Program-made: the position numbers and the translations under genes
The notes under the pieces: generated by a model
What the model saw: the letters and a program-made list of their open reading frames with translations, nothing else
Told to the model about the DNA's origin: nothing
The model's database searches: none
Shown here: positions 38,267 to 47,766 of the stretch, in pieces
Layout of the letters: every line of letters begins with the position of its first letter
How positions within the stretch are numbered: position 1 is the stretch's first letter
Source: Bradyrhizobium betae
Lineage (GTDB): Bacteria > Pseudomonadota > Alphaproteobacteria > Rhizobiales > Xanthobacteraceae
Direction: 5' to 3'
Assembly (NCBI RefSeq): GCF_004123905.1
Contig: NZ_MZXW01000016.1
Location: forward strand, 186,001-250,000
DNA length: 64,000 bases

Positions 38267-38342
38267 ACTTTAACAAGTCTACTTCGATCGCACCGGGCAA
38301 CGACGCCACAGCGTGCGACGTCATCACTGCTGGGGAAACGAC

Positions 38343-39644
38343 ATGGCGGGATTGTTGCGCCGGGCAGCATTTATGGCTGCGCCGGTCGGATTTTTGTCGA
38401 TCATGGCTTCACCGGCGCATGCCGCAGCCTCCGAGATCAACACCGCCGACACCGCCTGGATGATCGTCGCCACCGCGCTGGTGCTGATGATGACGATCCC
38501 GGGTCTCGCGCTGTTCTACTCCGGCATGGTGCGCAAGAAGAACGTGCTTGCGACCATGGCGCAGAGCCTTGCCGCGGTGACGATCATCTCGATTCTCTGG
38601 GTCGCGTTCGGCTATTCGCTCTGCTTTGTCGGCGACGGCCCGTGGATCGGCACGCTCGACCGCTGGTTTCTCGCGGGCATGACCATGGACAGCGTCAACC
38701 CGGCGGCGAAGACGATCCCGGAAGCGCTGTTCATGCTGTACCAGATGACGTTTGCGATCATCACGGTGGCGCTGGTCGCGGGCTCGGTCGCCGACCGCAT
38801 GCGGTTCTCCGCCTATCTCGTGTTCTCGGTGGCCTGGTTCATCTTCGTCTACATTCCGCTGGCGCATTGGGTCTGGGGCGGCGGCTTCCTCGCCAGCATG
38901 GGCGTGCTGGATTTCGCCGGCGGCCTCGTCGTGCATCTGTCGGCCGGCACCGCCGGCCTCGTCGCGGCGAAGGTGATGGGGCGCCGTCATGGCTACGGCA
39001 CCGAAAACCTCTCGCCGTTCGATCTGTCGCTCGCGGTGATGGGCACCGGCCTGCTGTGGGTCGGCTGGTTCGGCTTCAACGGCGGCTCGGCGGGCGCAGC
39101 CAATTCGCGCGCGGTGCTGGCGATCATCGCGACGCATCTTGCGGCCTGCTCCGGCGCGCTGACCTGGGGCGCGATCGAATGGTCGACCCGGCGCAAGCCA
39201 TCCGTGCTCGGCATGATCTCCGGCGCGGTGGCAGGTCTCGGCACCATCACGCCGGCCTCGGGCTTCGTCGCGCCCTGGCATGGCATCGTCATCGGCATCG
39301 TCGCCGGCGCGGTCTGCTACTGGGCCTGTACCTGGCTCAAGCACCGCTTCAACTATGACGATTCGCTCGACGTGTTCGGCGTCCACGGCATCGGCGGCCT
39401 GACCGGCACGCTGCTGGCCGGCGTGTTCGCGACCAGCGCGATCGGCGGCACGGCCGGCCTGATCGAGGGCCATCCGCAGCAGCTCCTGATCCAGCTTTAC
39501 GGGGTCGCCGTCACCTTCGTCTGGGCGGCGGGCGTGAGTTTTGTCCTGCTCAAGCTGGTCGCGCTGTTCGTTCCCTTGCGCGTATCGCGCGAGCATGAAC
39601 TCGAAGGGCTCGACATTTCGCAGCATGGCGAGGCTTTGCAGTAA
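38343..39644 (+). CDS. amtB: Ammonium transporter (first copy)
   Basis: The 433-residue protein has a signal peptide ('FLSIMASPAHAAA') and 11 membrane segments of the Amt/Rh family. The pore histidine pair is present: His198 in 'GLVVHLSAG' and His348 in 'VFGVHGIGG'. 'DTAWMIVATALVLMMTIPGL' forms the first membrane segment. ATG 38343 is chosen because GGGGAAACG precedes it and it opens on the signal peptide. It is co-directional with glnK, a near-universal pair. Confidence 0.96.
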   Translation: MAGLLRRAAFMAAPVGFLSIMASPAHAAASEINTADTAWMIVATALVLMMTIPGLALFYSGMVRKKNVLATMAQSLAAVTIISILWVAFGYSLCFVGDGPWIGTLDRWFLAGMTMDSVNPAAKTIPEALFMLYQMTFAIITVALVAGSVADRMRFSAYLVFSVAWFIFVYIPLAHWVWGGGFLASMGVLDFAGGLVVHLSAGTAGLVAAKVMGRRHGYGTENLSPFDLSLAVMGTGLLWVGWFGFNGGSAGAANSRAVLAIIATHLAACSGALTWGAIEWSTRRKPSVLGMISGAVAGLGTITPASGFVAPWHGIVIGIVAGAVCYWACTWLKHRFNYDDSLDVFGVHGIGGLTGTLLAGVFATSAIGGTAGLIEGHPQQLLIQLYGVAVTFVWAAGVSFVLLKLVALFVPLRVSREHELEGLDISQHGEALQ

Positions 39645-39661
39645 GGCTTAGTACTAAGGGC

Positions 39662-39694
39662 TTGCGCAACACATAAGCGCGTGCTTATGTGTTG
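39662..39694 (+). promoter_or_regulatory. Promoter-operator of the arsR-SRPBCC operon
   Basis: A perfect 12-bp inverted repeat CAACACATAAGC (39667-39678) / GCTTATGTGTTG (39683-39694) with a 4-nt loop ends 2 bp before the ATG at 39697. A possible -35 TTGCGC (39662-39667) and -10 TTATGT (39685-39690), 17 bp apart, overlap it, which would place the transcription start at about the A of the ATG. Confidence 0.75.
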
Positions 39695-39696
39695 TC

Positions 39697-40011
39697 ATGA
39701 TCGAAGCCGACATCTTCAAGGCGCTGGCCGACCCGACGCGCCGCAAGGTCTTTGAGAAGCTCGCTGGCGGAAGCCTGAATGCCAGCACTTTGCGCGACGG
39801 GTTGGAGATCAGCCAGCCGGCGATGTCGCAGCATCTTTCGGTGCTGCGCGCGGCAGGCCTCGTGCGCGAGCAGCGGCAAGGCCGCTTTGTGAATTACGAA
39901 GTCGACCCGGACGGAATCGTTGCCATCGGAGCGTGGCTTGCGCGGTACCGCGCCTATTGGCCGAAGCGCATGGACGCACTCGCCGATCTCTTGAAGGATA
40001 TGGATCAATGA
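39697..40011 (+). CDS. ArsR-family transcriptional regulator
   Basis: The 104-residue protein has a winged helix-turn-helix: 'IFKALADPTRRKVFEKLAGG', 'GLEISQPAMSQHLSVLRAAGLV' (recognition helix) and 'REQRQGRFVNYEVDPDGI' (wing). It lacks the metal-binding cysteines of arsenic or cadmium sensors, and so belongs to the metal-independent ArsR branch paired with SRPBCC proteins. Its stop overlaps the SRPBCC start (ATGA). The palindrome just before its start is the likely operator. Confidence 0.94.
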   Translation: MIEADIFKALADPTRRKVFEKLAGGSLNASTLRDGLEISQPAMSQHLSVLRAAGLVREQRQGRFVNYEVDPDGIVAIGAWLARYRAYWPKRMDALADLLKDMDQ

Positions 40012-40364
40012 GCGACGCAGTCGAAGCTGATCGTCCCGACGCAAAGCTGGTGCTCGAATATGAGTTCGACGCACCGCCGGCAAAAGTCTGGCGCGCCGTG
40101 ACCATTCCTGAATTGCGTGAGCGCTGGCTGCCGGATTGCGACCTTGCGGGCGCCGAGCCGGAAACATCGATCCCTGGCGAAGAGGTGCGCTTCCGGCTTC
40201 GTGATTCCGAACCGCCCTATCACGAAAGCCACGTCATCTTCCGGATCGAGCCGAACGTGTCAGGCGGCACCCGCTTTCGCATCATCCAGCAAGCCTGCGA
40301 CATCGGAACGAAGCTGCCGAAGCCGGCCAACAGCAATTGCTGCCTGATGCGCGCAGCCGCCTGA
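40008..40364 (+). CDS. SRPBCC-family protein coupled to the ArsR regulator
   Basis: The 118-residue protein starts at an ATG overlapping the regulator stop by four bases. It contains '[19 protein letters not shown]' and '[24 protein letters not shown]', then '[24 protein letters not shown]', a START-like domain of the AHSA1 type. It appears a little short at the C-terminus compared with the 151-residue relative at 317, ending in 'CCLMRAAA'. The ligand is unknown; the pair is presumably co-regulated. Confidence 0.85.
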   Translation: MSDAVEADRPDAKLVLEYEFDAPPAKVWRAVTIPELRERWLPDCDLAGAEPETSIPGEEVRFRLRDSEPPYHESHVIFRIEPNVSGGTRFRIIQQACDIGTKLPKPANSNCCLMRAAA

Positions 40365-40405
40365 CACCAGCAAGACTTCATCACCTGCAGCCATGGAGGT
40401 CGCCG

Positions 40406-41008
40406 ATGCGCGACATGCTTCAGCTCGTCCCTATGGTCGTCGAACAATCAGCGCGCGGCGAACGATCCTTCGACATCTACTCGCGGCTGCTGCGCGAGCG
40501 CATCATCTTCCTCAACGGCGAGGTCAATGATGCGATGTCGGGCCTCGTCTGCGCGCAGCTCTTGTTCCTGGAGGCGGAGAATCCGCACAAGCCGATCAAC
40601 CTCTACATCAATTCCTATGGCGGCGTGGTCACCAGTGGGCTGGCGATGTACGACACCATGCAGTTCATCAAGGCACCGGTTCATACGCTGTGCATGGGCA
40701 CGGCACGCTCGATGGGCTCGTTCCTGCTGATGGCGGGCGAGCCCGGTCACCGCGCCGCGCTGCCCAATGCCAGCCTCCACGTGCATCAGCCGCTCGGCGG
40801 CTTTCAGGGCCAGGCGTCCGACATCCTGATCCATGCCACCGAAATGCAGGAGACCAAGCGGCGCCTCATCCGGCTCTACGCGCAGCATTGCAGGCGCCGC
40901 GAGGAGGAGGTGGAGCGGACCCTGGACCGCGACCACTTCATGACCGCGCAGCAGGGGGTCGAATGGGGCCTGATCGACAGGGTGTTCGCGGAGCGTGACG
41001 CCGCCTGA
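40406..41008 (+). CDS. ClpP-family peptidase, divergent paralogue
   Basis: The 200-residue protein has the ClpP fold and a complete catalytic triad: Ser102 in '[11 protein letters not shown]', His127 in 'LHVHQPLGG' and Asp176 in '[11 protein letters not shown]'. The nucleophile loop is GTARSMGS instead of the common GQAASMGA, and there is no N-terminal propeptide, so this is probably not the housekeeping ClpP. Such paralogues may form mixed rings with ClpP or act with a different partner (inference). ATG 40406 has GGAGG upstream. It lies between two glnK-amtB pairs. Confidence 0.88.
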   Translation: MRDMLQLVPMVVEQSARGERSFDIYSRLLRERIIFLNGEVNDAMSGLVCAQLLFLEAENPHKPINLYINSYGGVVTSGLAMYDTMQFIKAPVHTLCMGTARSMGSFLLMAGEPGHRAALPNASLHVHQPLGGFQGQASDILIHATEMQETKRRLIRLYAQHCRRREEEVERTLDRDHFMTAQQGVEWGLIDRVFAERDAA

Positions 41009-41422
41009 TCGGCCGACAGCGGCCTCAAGCCGGCGAATTCGTTGCGCGCATTTGCGCGTATCCCGTGAGCACGGCCGCGAAGGGCGCGATAATTTCGCAG
41101 CACGGCAAGGCTTCCATCCCATATTTGGATACCTTTCGGCTGCCCGACACATGAGCAGCATTGTGTCGGCAGCCTGTCGTGCCTTCTTTTTGATCAGGCG
41201 TGATCACGCAATGAGCGCGACGTAATAGCGCACTGCGCCGCAATACGCGTCAAACGCGAAAACACCCGTTTTCATAGTCCGTTAGGCAAGTCGCCCGATC
41301 TGGCACGGCATTTGATTCTATGGGTGCTGGCTGTGCCCGCGTAGTGAACTTTCTCCCTCGTGGCGAACCAGTCGAGAAACGCCCGGCCACGTCCGGACCG
41401 GGCCCAAGCGGGGATAGGACCC
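41009..41422. other. Spacer upstream of the second glnK with sigma-54-type promoter
   Basis: This 414-bp stretch carries no credible gene. It contains a hairpin with arms of about 13 bp and one bulge (41138-41151 / 41162-41174), followed at some distance by CTTCTTTTTG. This may be a terminator for the ClpP gene. It also contains the sigma-54-like promoter at 41301-41316. Confidence 0.55.
41301..41316 (+). promoter_or_regulatory. Sigma-54 (RpoN) promoter candidate of glnK2-amtB2
   Basis: TGGCACG-GCAT-TTGAT matches the RpoN consensus TGGCACG-N4-TTGCW at the whole -24 box and at TTG of the -12 box; the usual GC is GA. It lies about 107 bp before the glnK2 start, a normal distance for an NtrC-activated nitrogen operon. 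Confidence 0.65.
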
Positions 41423-41761
41423 ATGAAAATTGTTATGGCGATTATCAAGCCATTCAAGCTGGAAGAAGTCCGTGACGCCCTGACCGCCATCGGCGTTCAC
41501 GGTCTTACGGTGACGGAAGTCAAGGGATATGGCCGTCAGAAAGGCCATACGGAAATCTATCGCGGCGCCGAATATGCCGTGAGCTTCCTGCCCAAGATCA
41601 AGATCGAGGTCGCTGTCGCCTCCGACCAGGTCGACAAGACCATCGACGCCATCACGTCCGCCGCGAAAACCGGACAGATCGGTGACGGCAAGATCTTCGT
41701 CATCAACCTCGACCATGCGGTTCGCATCCGCACCGGCGAGGCCGATGCCGCGGCCCTCTGA
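41423..41761 (+). CDS. glnK: PII signal-transduction protein (second copy)
   Basis: The 112-residue PII protein differs from the copy at 37928 at scattered positions and has the same landmarks: '[16 protein letters not shown]', T-loop '[17 protein letters not shown]' with Tyr51, and '[20 protein letters not shown]'. It is followed by a second amtB after 37 bp. The sigma-54-like promoter upstream points to NtrC-dependent expression under nitrogen limitation. ATG 41423 gives the canonical PII N-terminus. Confidence 0.95.
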   Translation: MKIVMAIIKPFKLEEVRDALTAIGVHGLTVTEVKGYGRQKGHTEIYRGAEYAVSFLPKIKIEVAVASDQVDKTIDAITSAAKTGQIGDGKIFVINLDHAVRIRTGEADAAAL

Positions 41762-41798
41762 TTTCGCGCTCAACCTTTACCAATCAGGAGTGAATACA

Positions 41799-43247
41799 AT
41801 GACGTTTAAGCGTCCCTATGGCGCGGGATTGGCGGCTCTCGCAGTCGGCCTGTTCGCTGCGACCGCAGCCTATGCCGAGCCAACGGTCAACAAGGGAGAC
41901 AACGCCTGGATGCTGACATCGACAGTGCTCGTGCTGTTGATGACGATCCCCGGCCTCGCGCTGTTCTACGGCGGCCTCGTCCGTTCCAAGAACATGCTCT
42001 CGGTTCTGATGCAGGTGTTCTACACCGTCTGCGTCGTCACCGTGATCTGGGCTGTGTACGGCTACAGCCTCGCTTTCACCGGCGGTTCCGACTTCATCGG
42101 CGGCTTCTCCAAGGCCTTCATGATGGGCGTCACCACCGACTCGAAGGCCGCGACCTTCTCGGTCGACGCCAACATCTCGGAACTCGTCTATGTGTGCTTC
42201 CAGATGACCTTCGCGGCGATCACGCCCGCCCTCATCGTCGGCGCCTTCGCCGAGCGCATGAAGTTCTCGGCGATCGCCCTCTTCATCCCGCTCTGGGTCA
42301 CGCTGATCTACTTCCCGATCGCGCACATGGTCTGGTACTGGCCCGGCCCGGACGCGATCCAGGATGCGGCCAAGGCTCTTGCTGCTGCGGCTGATGGCGC
42401 AGCGAAGACCGCGGCTCAGGCCAAGCTCGACGAGATCAACGCCGACGCCGGCTGGATCTTCAAGAAGGGCGCGATCGACTTCGCTGGCGGCACCGTGGTG
42501 CACATCAACGCCGGCATTGCAGGTCTCGTCGGCGCTCTCCTGATCGGCAAGCGCACCGGCTACGGCAAGGAGCTGATGGCTCCGCACTCGCTGACCATGT
42601 CGATGATCGGCGCCTCGCTGCTCTGGGTCGGCTGGTTCGGCTTCAACGCCGGCTCCAACCTCGAAGCCAACGGCGGCGCTGCCCTTGCCATGACCAACTC
42701 CTTCGTCGCCACCGCAGCCGCCGCGCTGTCGTGGATGTTCGCGGAGTGGATCGTGAAGGGTCATCCCTCCGTGCTCGGCGTCATTTCCGGCGCTGTCGCG
42801 GGCCTCGTGGCCGTCACCCCTGCCGCCGGCTTCTCCGGCGTGATGGGTGCGATCGTCCTCGGTCTCGTGGTCGGCGTGGTCTGCCTGTTCTTCTGCACCG
42901 TCGTGAAGAACGCGCTCGGCTACGATGACTCGCTCGACGTGTTCGGCGTGCACTGCATCGGCGGCATCGTCGGCGCTCTCGGCACCGGCATCCTGGTGAA
43001 CCCGGCCCTCGGCGGCGCGGGCATCATCGACTACACGGCGATCCCGCCGAAGGTTGCCGATTACGACTTCACCGCGCAGATGATCTCCCAGATCGAGGCC
43101 GTCTGCACCACGCTGGTGTGGTCGGGCATCGGTTCGGCGATCCTCTACAAGGTCGTCGATGTGATCGTTGGCCTCCGCGCCAATGTCGAGACCGAGCGTG
43201 AAGGTCTCGACATCACCGAGCACACCGAGCGCGCCTACAACATGTAA
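41799..43247 (+). CDS. amtB: Ammonium transporter (second copy)
   Basis: The 482-residue protein has a signal peptide ('AVGLFAATAAYAE') and 11 membrane segments. The pore histidines are His235 in 'GTVVHINAG' and His385 in 'VFGVHCIGG'. Compared with the copy at 38343 it carries an extra Ala/Lys-rich loop of about 35 residues ('AAKALAAAADGAAKTAAQAK') just before the segment containing the first histidine. ATG 41799 has CAGGAG upstream. A strong terminator follows at 43331. Confidence 0.96.
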   Translation: MTFKRPYGAGLAALAVGLFAATAAYAEPTVNKGDNAWMLTSTVLVLLMTIPGLALFYGGLVRSKNMLSVLMQVFYTVCVVTVIWAVYGYSLAFTGGSDFIGGFSKAFMMGVTTDSKAATFSVDANISELVYVCFQMTFAAITPALIVGAFAERMKFSAIALFIPLWVTLIYFPIAHMVWYWPGPDAIQDAAKALAAAADGAAKTAAQAKLDEINADAGWIFKKGAIDFAGGTVVHINAGIAGLVGALLIGKRTGYGKELMAPHSLTMSMIGASLLWVGWFGFNAGSNLEANGGAALAMTNSFVATAAAALSWMFAEWIVKGHPSVLGVISGAVAGLVAVTPAAGFSGVMGAIVLGLVVGVVCLFFCTVVKNALGYDDSLDVFGVHCIGGIVGALGTGILVNPALGGAGIIDYTAIPPKVADYDFTAQMISQIEAVCTTLVWSGIGSAILYKVVDVIVGLRANVETEREGLDITEHTERAYNM

Positions 43248-43330
43248 CGATCCTCCCGGGCGCGGCTCTCCTCGGGGCCGCGTCCACAACTACGGTTTGG
43301 GCACATACCCGGCAATGCCCCGACCGTTGA

Positions 43331-43366
43331 GGGGCTCCAGCGCAAGTTGGAGCCCCTTTCTTTTTG
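43331..43366 (+). terminator. Rho-independent terminator of glnK2-amtB2
   Basis: A 9-bp perfect stem GGGGCTCCA (43331-43339) / TGGAGCCCC (43348-43356) with an 8-nt loop is followed by TTTCTTTTTG. It lies 83 bp after the amtB2 stop. Confidence 0.9.
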
Positions 43367-43451
43367 TCTCGCGCGCAGAAGAAAACGATTGCCATTCCAG
43401 ATTGCCGGCGCAGAAATAGCGACCACAACGAAAAACAATCGGGAGGTCGTC

Positions 43452-43856
43452 ATGCGTTTGGAAGGCGGATGCTATTGCGGCGAAGTGCGCTATGTCGCCG
43501 AGGGCGATGCGATGATGCAGGCCCAGTGTCATTGCCGCGAGTGCCAGTACATCTCGGGCGGTGCGCCCAACACCTTCATCGCGATGCCGGCGGCCGGCTT
43601 CAGTTACATCACCGGACAACCCAAGCAGTTCACCCGCAAGGACCTCGAGCGCGCCGTCACGCGCGAATTCTGCGCCGAATGCGGCACGCATCTGGTGACG
43701 AAGGTTCCGGGCCTGCCCGCCGCAATCCTGAAGGTCGGCACGCTGGACGAGCCAAACCAGTTCCAGCCGCAGATGGCGATCTACACCTGCGACAAGCAGG
43801 AATTCCACGCGATCCCCGCAGGCATGGCGACGTTCGAGAAGCTGCCGGGGCACTAG
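43452..43856 (+). CDS. GFA-family protein (glutathione-dependent formaldehyde-activating-like)
   Basis: The 134-residue protein shows the zinc-binding cysteine pattern of the GFA/CENP-V family: 'GGCYCGEVRY', 'CHCRECQ' and 'FCAECGTHL'. Founders were described as S-hydroxymethylglutathione synthases, but that activity is disputed and many members have unknown functions. The ATG at 43452 has a GGGAGG ribosome-binding site. The gene is monocistronic between a terminator and a repeat. Confidence 0.92.
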   Translation: MRLEGGCYCGEVRYVAEGDAMMQAQCHCRECQYISGGAPNTFIAMPAAGFSYITGQPKQFTRKDLERAVTREFCAECGTHLVTKVPGLPAAILKVGTLDEPNQFQPQMAIYTCDKQEFHAIPAGMATFEKLPGH

Positions 43857-43881
43857 CCGCGCCTATACCGCGAAACTCGTC

Positions 43882-43904
43882 ATGCCCGGGCTTGTCCCGG
43901 GCAT
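43882..43904. repeat. CCCGGGC hairpin repeat
   Basis: ATGCCCGGG (43882-43890) and CCCGGGCAT (43896-43904) form a perfect 9-bp stem with loop CTTGT, within a CGTCATGCCCGGGC... unit that I recognise as a frequent intergenic repeat in this group. It lies 25 bp after the GFA-gene stop and may also act as a transcript end. Confidence 0.7.
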
Positions 43905-43964
43905 CCACGTTTCAGGGACGCGGCCGGGTCACGCAAATGACTCTTGATAGCGCGGAAAGCCGAT

Positions 43965-43995
43965 GGTTAATCGCGTCTTAACCTCGCCCTATCTA
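43965..43995 (+). promoter_or_regulatory. CtrA-type box and promoter of the aminotransferase-ftsK operon
   Basis: GGTTAA-TCGCGTC-TTAACC (43965-43983) contains TTAA-N7-TTAAC, the full CtrA consensus, and is also palindromic at its ends. TTAATC (43967-43972) as -35, a 17-bp spacer and TATCTA (43990-43995) as -10 would give a start near 44002. The box overlaps the -35, as in many CtrA-activated promoters. Confidence 0.65.
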
Positions 43996-44064
43996 TGGTG
44001 AACTGAACCGCTTCCCGCCGGCGCCTTGGTGCGACCGGCTGTTCCAAGAGTACTGGCGCCCAGA

Positions 44065-45279
44065 ATGGCTATGACCGCTTCATCCCGTGCGCCGCAGGGC
44101 GGTGGTAGCTCCGATTCAGCACGCTCGCCCTTTGTCCGGCTGAACGAGCTGTTGGCGCCGCATCAGCCCGGCAAGCCCTTGATTTCGCTCGCGGTCGGCG
44201 AGCCGCAGCATCCGGTGCCCGATTTCGTCGGCCCGGTGCTCGCCAAGCACATCGCCGATTTCGGCCGTTATCCGATGAACCAGGGCACCGAGCCGTTCCG
44301 GAATGCAGCGAGCGCCTGGTTATCATCACGCTTCAGGCTGCCGCGCGCGCTCGACCCCAAGAGCGAGATGCTCGTCCTTAATGGCAGCCGAGAGGGGCTG
44401 TTCCTCGCCGCGATCGCGGCAGCGCGCTATGTCGGCCCGAAGCCCGGCAAGCCCGCTATCCTGATGCCGAACCCGTTTTATCCGGTCTATGGCGCCGGCG
44501 CCGGTGCCGCAGCTTGCGAACAGGTCTATCTGCCGACCACCGTCGAAAACGGCTTCCTGCCCGATCTCGACGCGATCGACGAAACGACGCTGGCGCGCAC
44601 CGTGGCGTTCTATCTGGCCTCGCCAGCCAATCCGCAGGGCTCGGTCGCATCGCGCGATTATTTCACGCGCCTGAAGCAACTCGCCGATCGCTACAACTTC
44701 ATGATCCTCAGCGACGAGTGCTACTCCGAGATCTACACCCGCGAGGCCCCCGGCAGCGCGCTCGAATGCGCCGGCCCCGATTTCACCCGCGTGGCCGCGT
44801 TCCAGTCGCTGTCGAAGCGCTCCAATCTGCCGGGCCTGCGTGTCGGCTTCGCCGCCGGGGACAAAAAATTCATCGGCATGTTCCTGGAGCTGCGCAACAT
44901 CGCAGCGCCCCAGGTGCCGGTGCCGCTCCAGCATGTCGCAACCGTTGCCTATGGCGACGAAGCGCATGTCGAGGAGAACCGCAGGCTCTACCGGATCAAG
45001 TTCGATCTCGCCGACCAGATCATCGGCAATCGTTACGGCTATCGCCGGCCCGACGGCGGCTTCTGCGTCTGGCTCAACACGTCCGAGCTCGGCGACGACG
45101 TGTCGGTGTGTCTAAGACTCTTCAAGGAAGCAGGCGTGCGCGTGGTGCCCGGCAGCTTTTTGGCGCGGCTCCAGCCCGACGGCTTCAATCCCGGCGCAGG
45201 CTACATTCGCCTCGCGCTGGTGCAGGATGGGGAGACCACGGCGGCGGCGCTGCATCGCCTGGTCGAGACTCTGGGTTAG
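44065..45279 (+). CDS. Aminotransferase class I (DapC-like)
   Basis: The PLP enzyme of 404 residues has 'LISLAVGEPQHPVPDF', 'PNPFYPVYGAGA', 'SDECYSEIYT' and the PLP-binding lysine in 'FQSLSKRSNLPGLRVGF'. It resembles the N-succinyldiaminopimelate aminotransferase (DapC) of lysine/peptidoglycan precursor synthesis; substrate specificity remains inference. It lies 9 bp before ftsK. The start could be ATG 44065 or 44071. A CtrA-type box lies about 80 bp upstream. Confidence 0.85.
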   Translation: MAMTASSRAPQGGGSSDSARSPFVRLNELLAPHQPGKPLISLAVGEPQHPVPDFVGPVLAKHIADFGRYPMNQGTEPFRNAASAWLSSRFRLPRALDPKSEMLVLNGSREGLFLAAIAAARYVGPKPGKPAILMPNPFYPVYGAGAGAAACEQVYLPTTVENGFLPDLDAIDETTLARTVAFYLASPANPQGSVASRDYFTRLKQLADRYNFMILSDECYSEIYTREAPGSALECAGPDFTRVAAFQSLSKRSNLPGLRVGFAAGDKKFIGMFLELRNIAAPQVPVPLQHVATVAYGDEAHVEENRRLYRIKFDLADQIIGNRYGYRRPDGGFCVWLNTSELGDDVSVCLRLFKEAGVRVVPGSFLARLQPDGFNPGAGYIRLALVQDGETTAAALHRLVETLG

Positions 45280-45288
45280 GCGGGGCCC

Positions 45289-47766
45289 GTGAGCATGTCG
45301 GCAATCGAACGTGTCATTCCACTGGTGGGCCATCTGCCGCCGTCGATCCGCGAGGCGTTGACGCGACGCGTGCGCGAGCTCACCGGCTTCGGCCTGATCA
45401 CGCTGTCGGGCCTCGCCTCGGCGGCGATGATGACCTGGTCGGTGCAGGATCCGAGCCTCAGCCACGCCACCTCGCGGCCGATCCGCAACATCCTCGGCTA
45501 TGCCGGCGCAATCGGCGCCGACCTTGCGATGCAGATCCTCGGGCTCGGCGCGATCATGCTGGTTCTGACCGTTGCGGTCTGGGGCTGGCGGATGATGACG
45601 CATCGCCCGTTCGACCGCGAAGCGCTACGGCTCGGCTGCTGGATCCTCTGCACGGTGATCGCGGCAGGCTTTGTCAGCTGCTGGCCGCATGGCGGCGCAT
45701 GGCCGCTGCCGACCGGTTTAGGCGGTGTGGTCGGCGATGCGCTGGTACGCGCGCCTGCGGTGATTTTCGGGCCACCCGGCACGATCTATCGCACGGTGCT
45801 CGGTGTGATCCTGTTCGCAGGCATGGCCGCGACTTTCCTGATCGCCTGCGGTCTCGGCGCGCGCCAGCACGACGAGGAGCTCGCGGACATCGAGGATGAC
45901 GACAAGCCGCTCGACGAAAACGAAGAGAGCGATCGCGGCTCGGTGTCACTGGGCTGGTTGTTCCATGCGCTGATGAGTACCAAGGCACGACTGATCTGGC
46001 TGTGTGGTGCCGCTTACCGTTCACTGGTTTCGAGCGGGCCGAAGACCAAGGCCGTTGCGTTCAGCCGCCATGAGCCGAATCTCGGCGGCGGCCGCGCGGC
46101 ACCACCGATCTCGCCGCAGTCCGAAGATGAGGACTACGAGGAGGAGCACGAAGAAGAGGAAGACGAGGAGGAAGACGAAGAGCCCGCCGCGCGTGCCCCA
46201 CGCAAGAAAGCTGCGCCAAAAGCGGCTTCCAAAAAATCCTCCGACAAGTTCGAGCTTCCGTCCGTCTCCGTGCTGGCCGCGCCCAAGGCCGGCGATCGCC
46301 AGCCGCTCAGCAAGGCCGAGCTGGAAGCCAATTCGCGCGCGCTGGAAGGCGTGCTGCAAGATTTCGGCGTGCGCGGCGAGATCGTGAAGGCCAATCCGGG
46401 TCCGGTGGTCACGCTGTACGAGCTGGAGCCGGCGCCCGGCATCAAGTCGTCGCGCGTGATCGGCCTCGCCGACGATATCGCGCGATCGATGAGCGCGCTG
46501 TCGGCGCGCGTCGCGGTCGTGCCCGGCCGCAACGCCATCGGCATCGAGCTGCCAAACGCGCATCGCGAAAAGGTCTATCTGCGCGAACTGCTGGTCACCA
46601 AAGAGACTGTCGATTCGGTTGCGAAACTTCCGCTCTGCCTCGGCAAGACTATCGGCGGCGACCCCGTCATCATCGACCTCGCGCGCACGCCGCACATGCT
46701 GATCGCCGGTACCACCGGCTCCGGCAAATCGGTCGCCATCAACACCATGATCCTCAGCCTGGTCTACCGGCTGCGCCCCGATCAATGCCGGCTGATCATG
46801 GTCGATCCGAAGATGCTCGAACTCTCCGTCTATGACGGCATTCCCCATCTGCTCACCCCCGTCGTGACCGACCCGAAGAAGGCGGTGGTCGCGTTGAAAT
46901 GGGCCGTGCGCGAGATGGAAGAGCGCTACAAGAACATGGCCAAGCTCGGTGTGCGCAACATCGACGGCTACAACACGCGCCTGCTCGAATTGAAGGCCAA
47001 GGGCGAAGAGCCGACGCGCACGGTGCACACCGGCTTCGACAAGGAGACCGGCAAGGCGATCTACGAGGAAGAGAAGCTCTCGCTCGATCCGCTGCCCTAC
47101 ATCGTCATCATCGTCGACGAAATGGCCGATTTGATGATGGTCGCCGGCAAGGACATCGAAGGCGCGGTGCAGCGCCTCGCGCAGATGGCGCGCGCCGCTG
47201 GCCTGCATGTGATCCTGGCGACGCAGCGTCCGTCCGTGGACGTCATCACCGGCACCATCAAGGCGAACTTCCCGACCCGCATCGCCTTCCAGGTCACCTC
47301 CAAGATCGACAGCCGCACCATTTTGGGCGAAATGGGCGCCGAGCAGCTGCTCGGCCAGGGCGACATGCTCTACATGGCCGGCGGCGGCCGCATCAGCCGC
47401 GTGCACGGACCGTTTGCGTCGGACGACGAAGTCGAGAAGGTGGTGCGCCACCTCAAGACGCAGGGCCAGCCGGAATATCTTGAAGCTGTTACCGCCGAAG
47501 AGCCGACTGAGGACGAGGACGGCGGCGCCGTGTTCGACGCCAGCGGCATGGGCGCGGATGGCGGCGGCGATCTCTTCCAGCAGGCCGTTGCCATCGTCAA
47601 ACGCGACCGCAAGGCTTCGACCAGCTACATCCAGCGCCGGCTCCAGATCGGCTATAACCGCGCCGCATCGCTGATGGAGCGGATGGAACTGGAAGGCATC
47701 GTCGGCCCCGCCAACCACGCCGGCAAGCGCGAGATTCTGGTCGAGGAAGAAGACAGCCATATGTGA
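45289..47766 (+). CDS. ftsK: DNA translocase FtsK
   Basis: The 825-residue protein has four N-terminal membrane segments (residues 30-190), an acidic then Ala/Lys/Pro-rich linker (about 270-325, with a long Glu/Asp run) and the C-terminal motor. Walker A is 'GTTGSGKS' near 474-481 and Walker B 'IIVDEMADL' near 607. The C-terminal gamma winged helix ('[20 protein letters not shown]') recognises KOPS sequences. FtsK pumps DNA and activates XerCD at dif during division. The start is GTG 45289 or ATG 45295. lolA follows. Confidence 0.96.
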   Translation: MSMSAIERVIPLVGHLPPSIREALTRRVRELTGFGLITLSGLASAAMMTWSVQDPSLSHATSRPIRNILGYAGAIGADLAMQILGLGAIMLVLTVAVWGWRMMTHRPFDREALRLGCWILCTVIAAGFVSCWPHGGAWPLPTGLGGVVGDALVRAPAVIFGPPGTIYRTVLGVILFAGMAATFLIACGLGARQHDEELADIEDDDKPLDENEESDRGSVSLGWLFHALMSTKARLIWLCGAAYRSLVSSGPKTKAVAFSRHEPNLGGGRAAPPISPQSEDEDYEEEHEEEEDEEEDEEPAARAPRKKAAPKAASKKSSDKFELPSVSVLAAPKAGDRQPLSKAELEANSRALEGVLQDFGVRGEIVKANPGPVVTLYELEPAPGIKSSRVIGLADDIARSMSALSARVAVVPGRNAIGIELPNAHREKVYLRELLVTKETVDSVAKLPLCLGKTIGGDPVIIDLARTPHMLIAGTTGSGKSVAINTMILSLVYRLRPDQCRLIMVDPKMLELSVYDGIPHLLTPVVTDPKKAVVALKWAVREMEERYKNMAKLGVRNIDGYNTRLLELKAKGEEPTRTVHTGFDKETGKAIYEEEKLSLDPLPYIVIIVDEMADLMMVAGKDIEGAVQRLAQMARAAGLHVILATQRPSVDVITGTIKANFPTRIAFQVTSKIDSRTILGEMGAEQLLGQGDMLYMAGGGRISRVHGPFASDDEVEKVVRHLKTQGQPEYLEAVTAEEPTEDEDGGAVFDASGMGADGGGDLFQQAVAIVKRDRKASTSYIQRRLQIGYNRAASLMERMELEGIVGPANHAGKREILVEEEDSHM

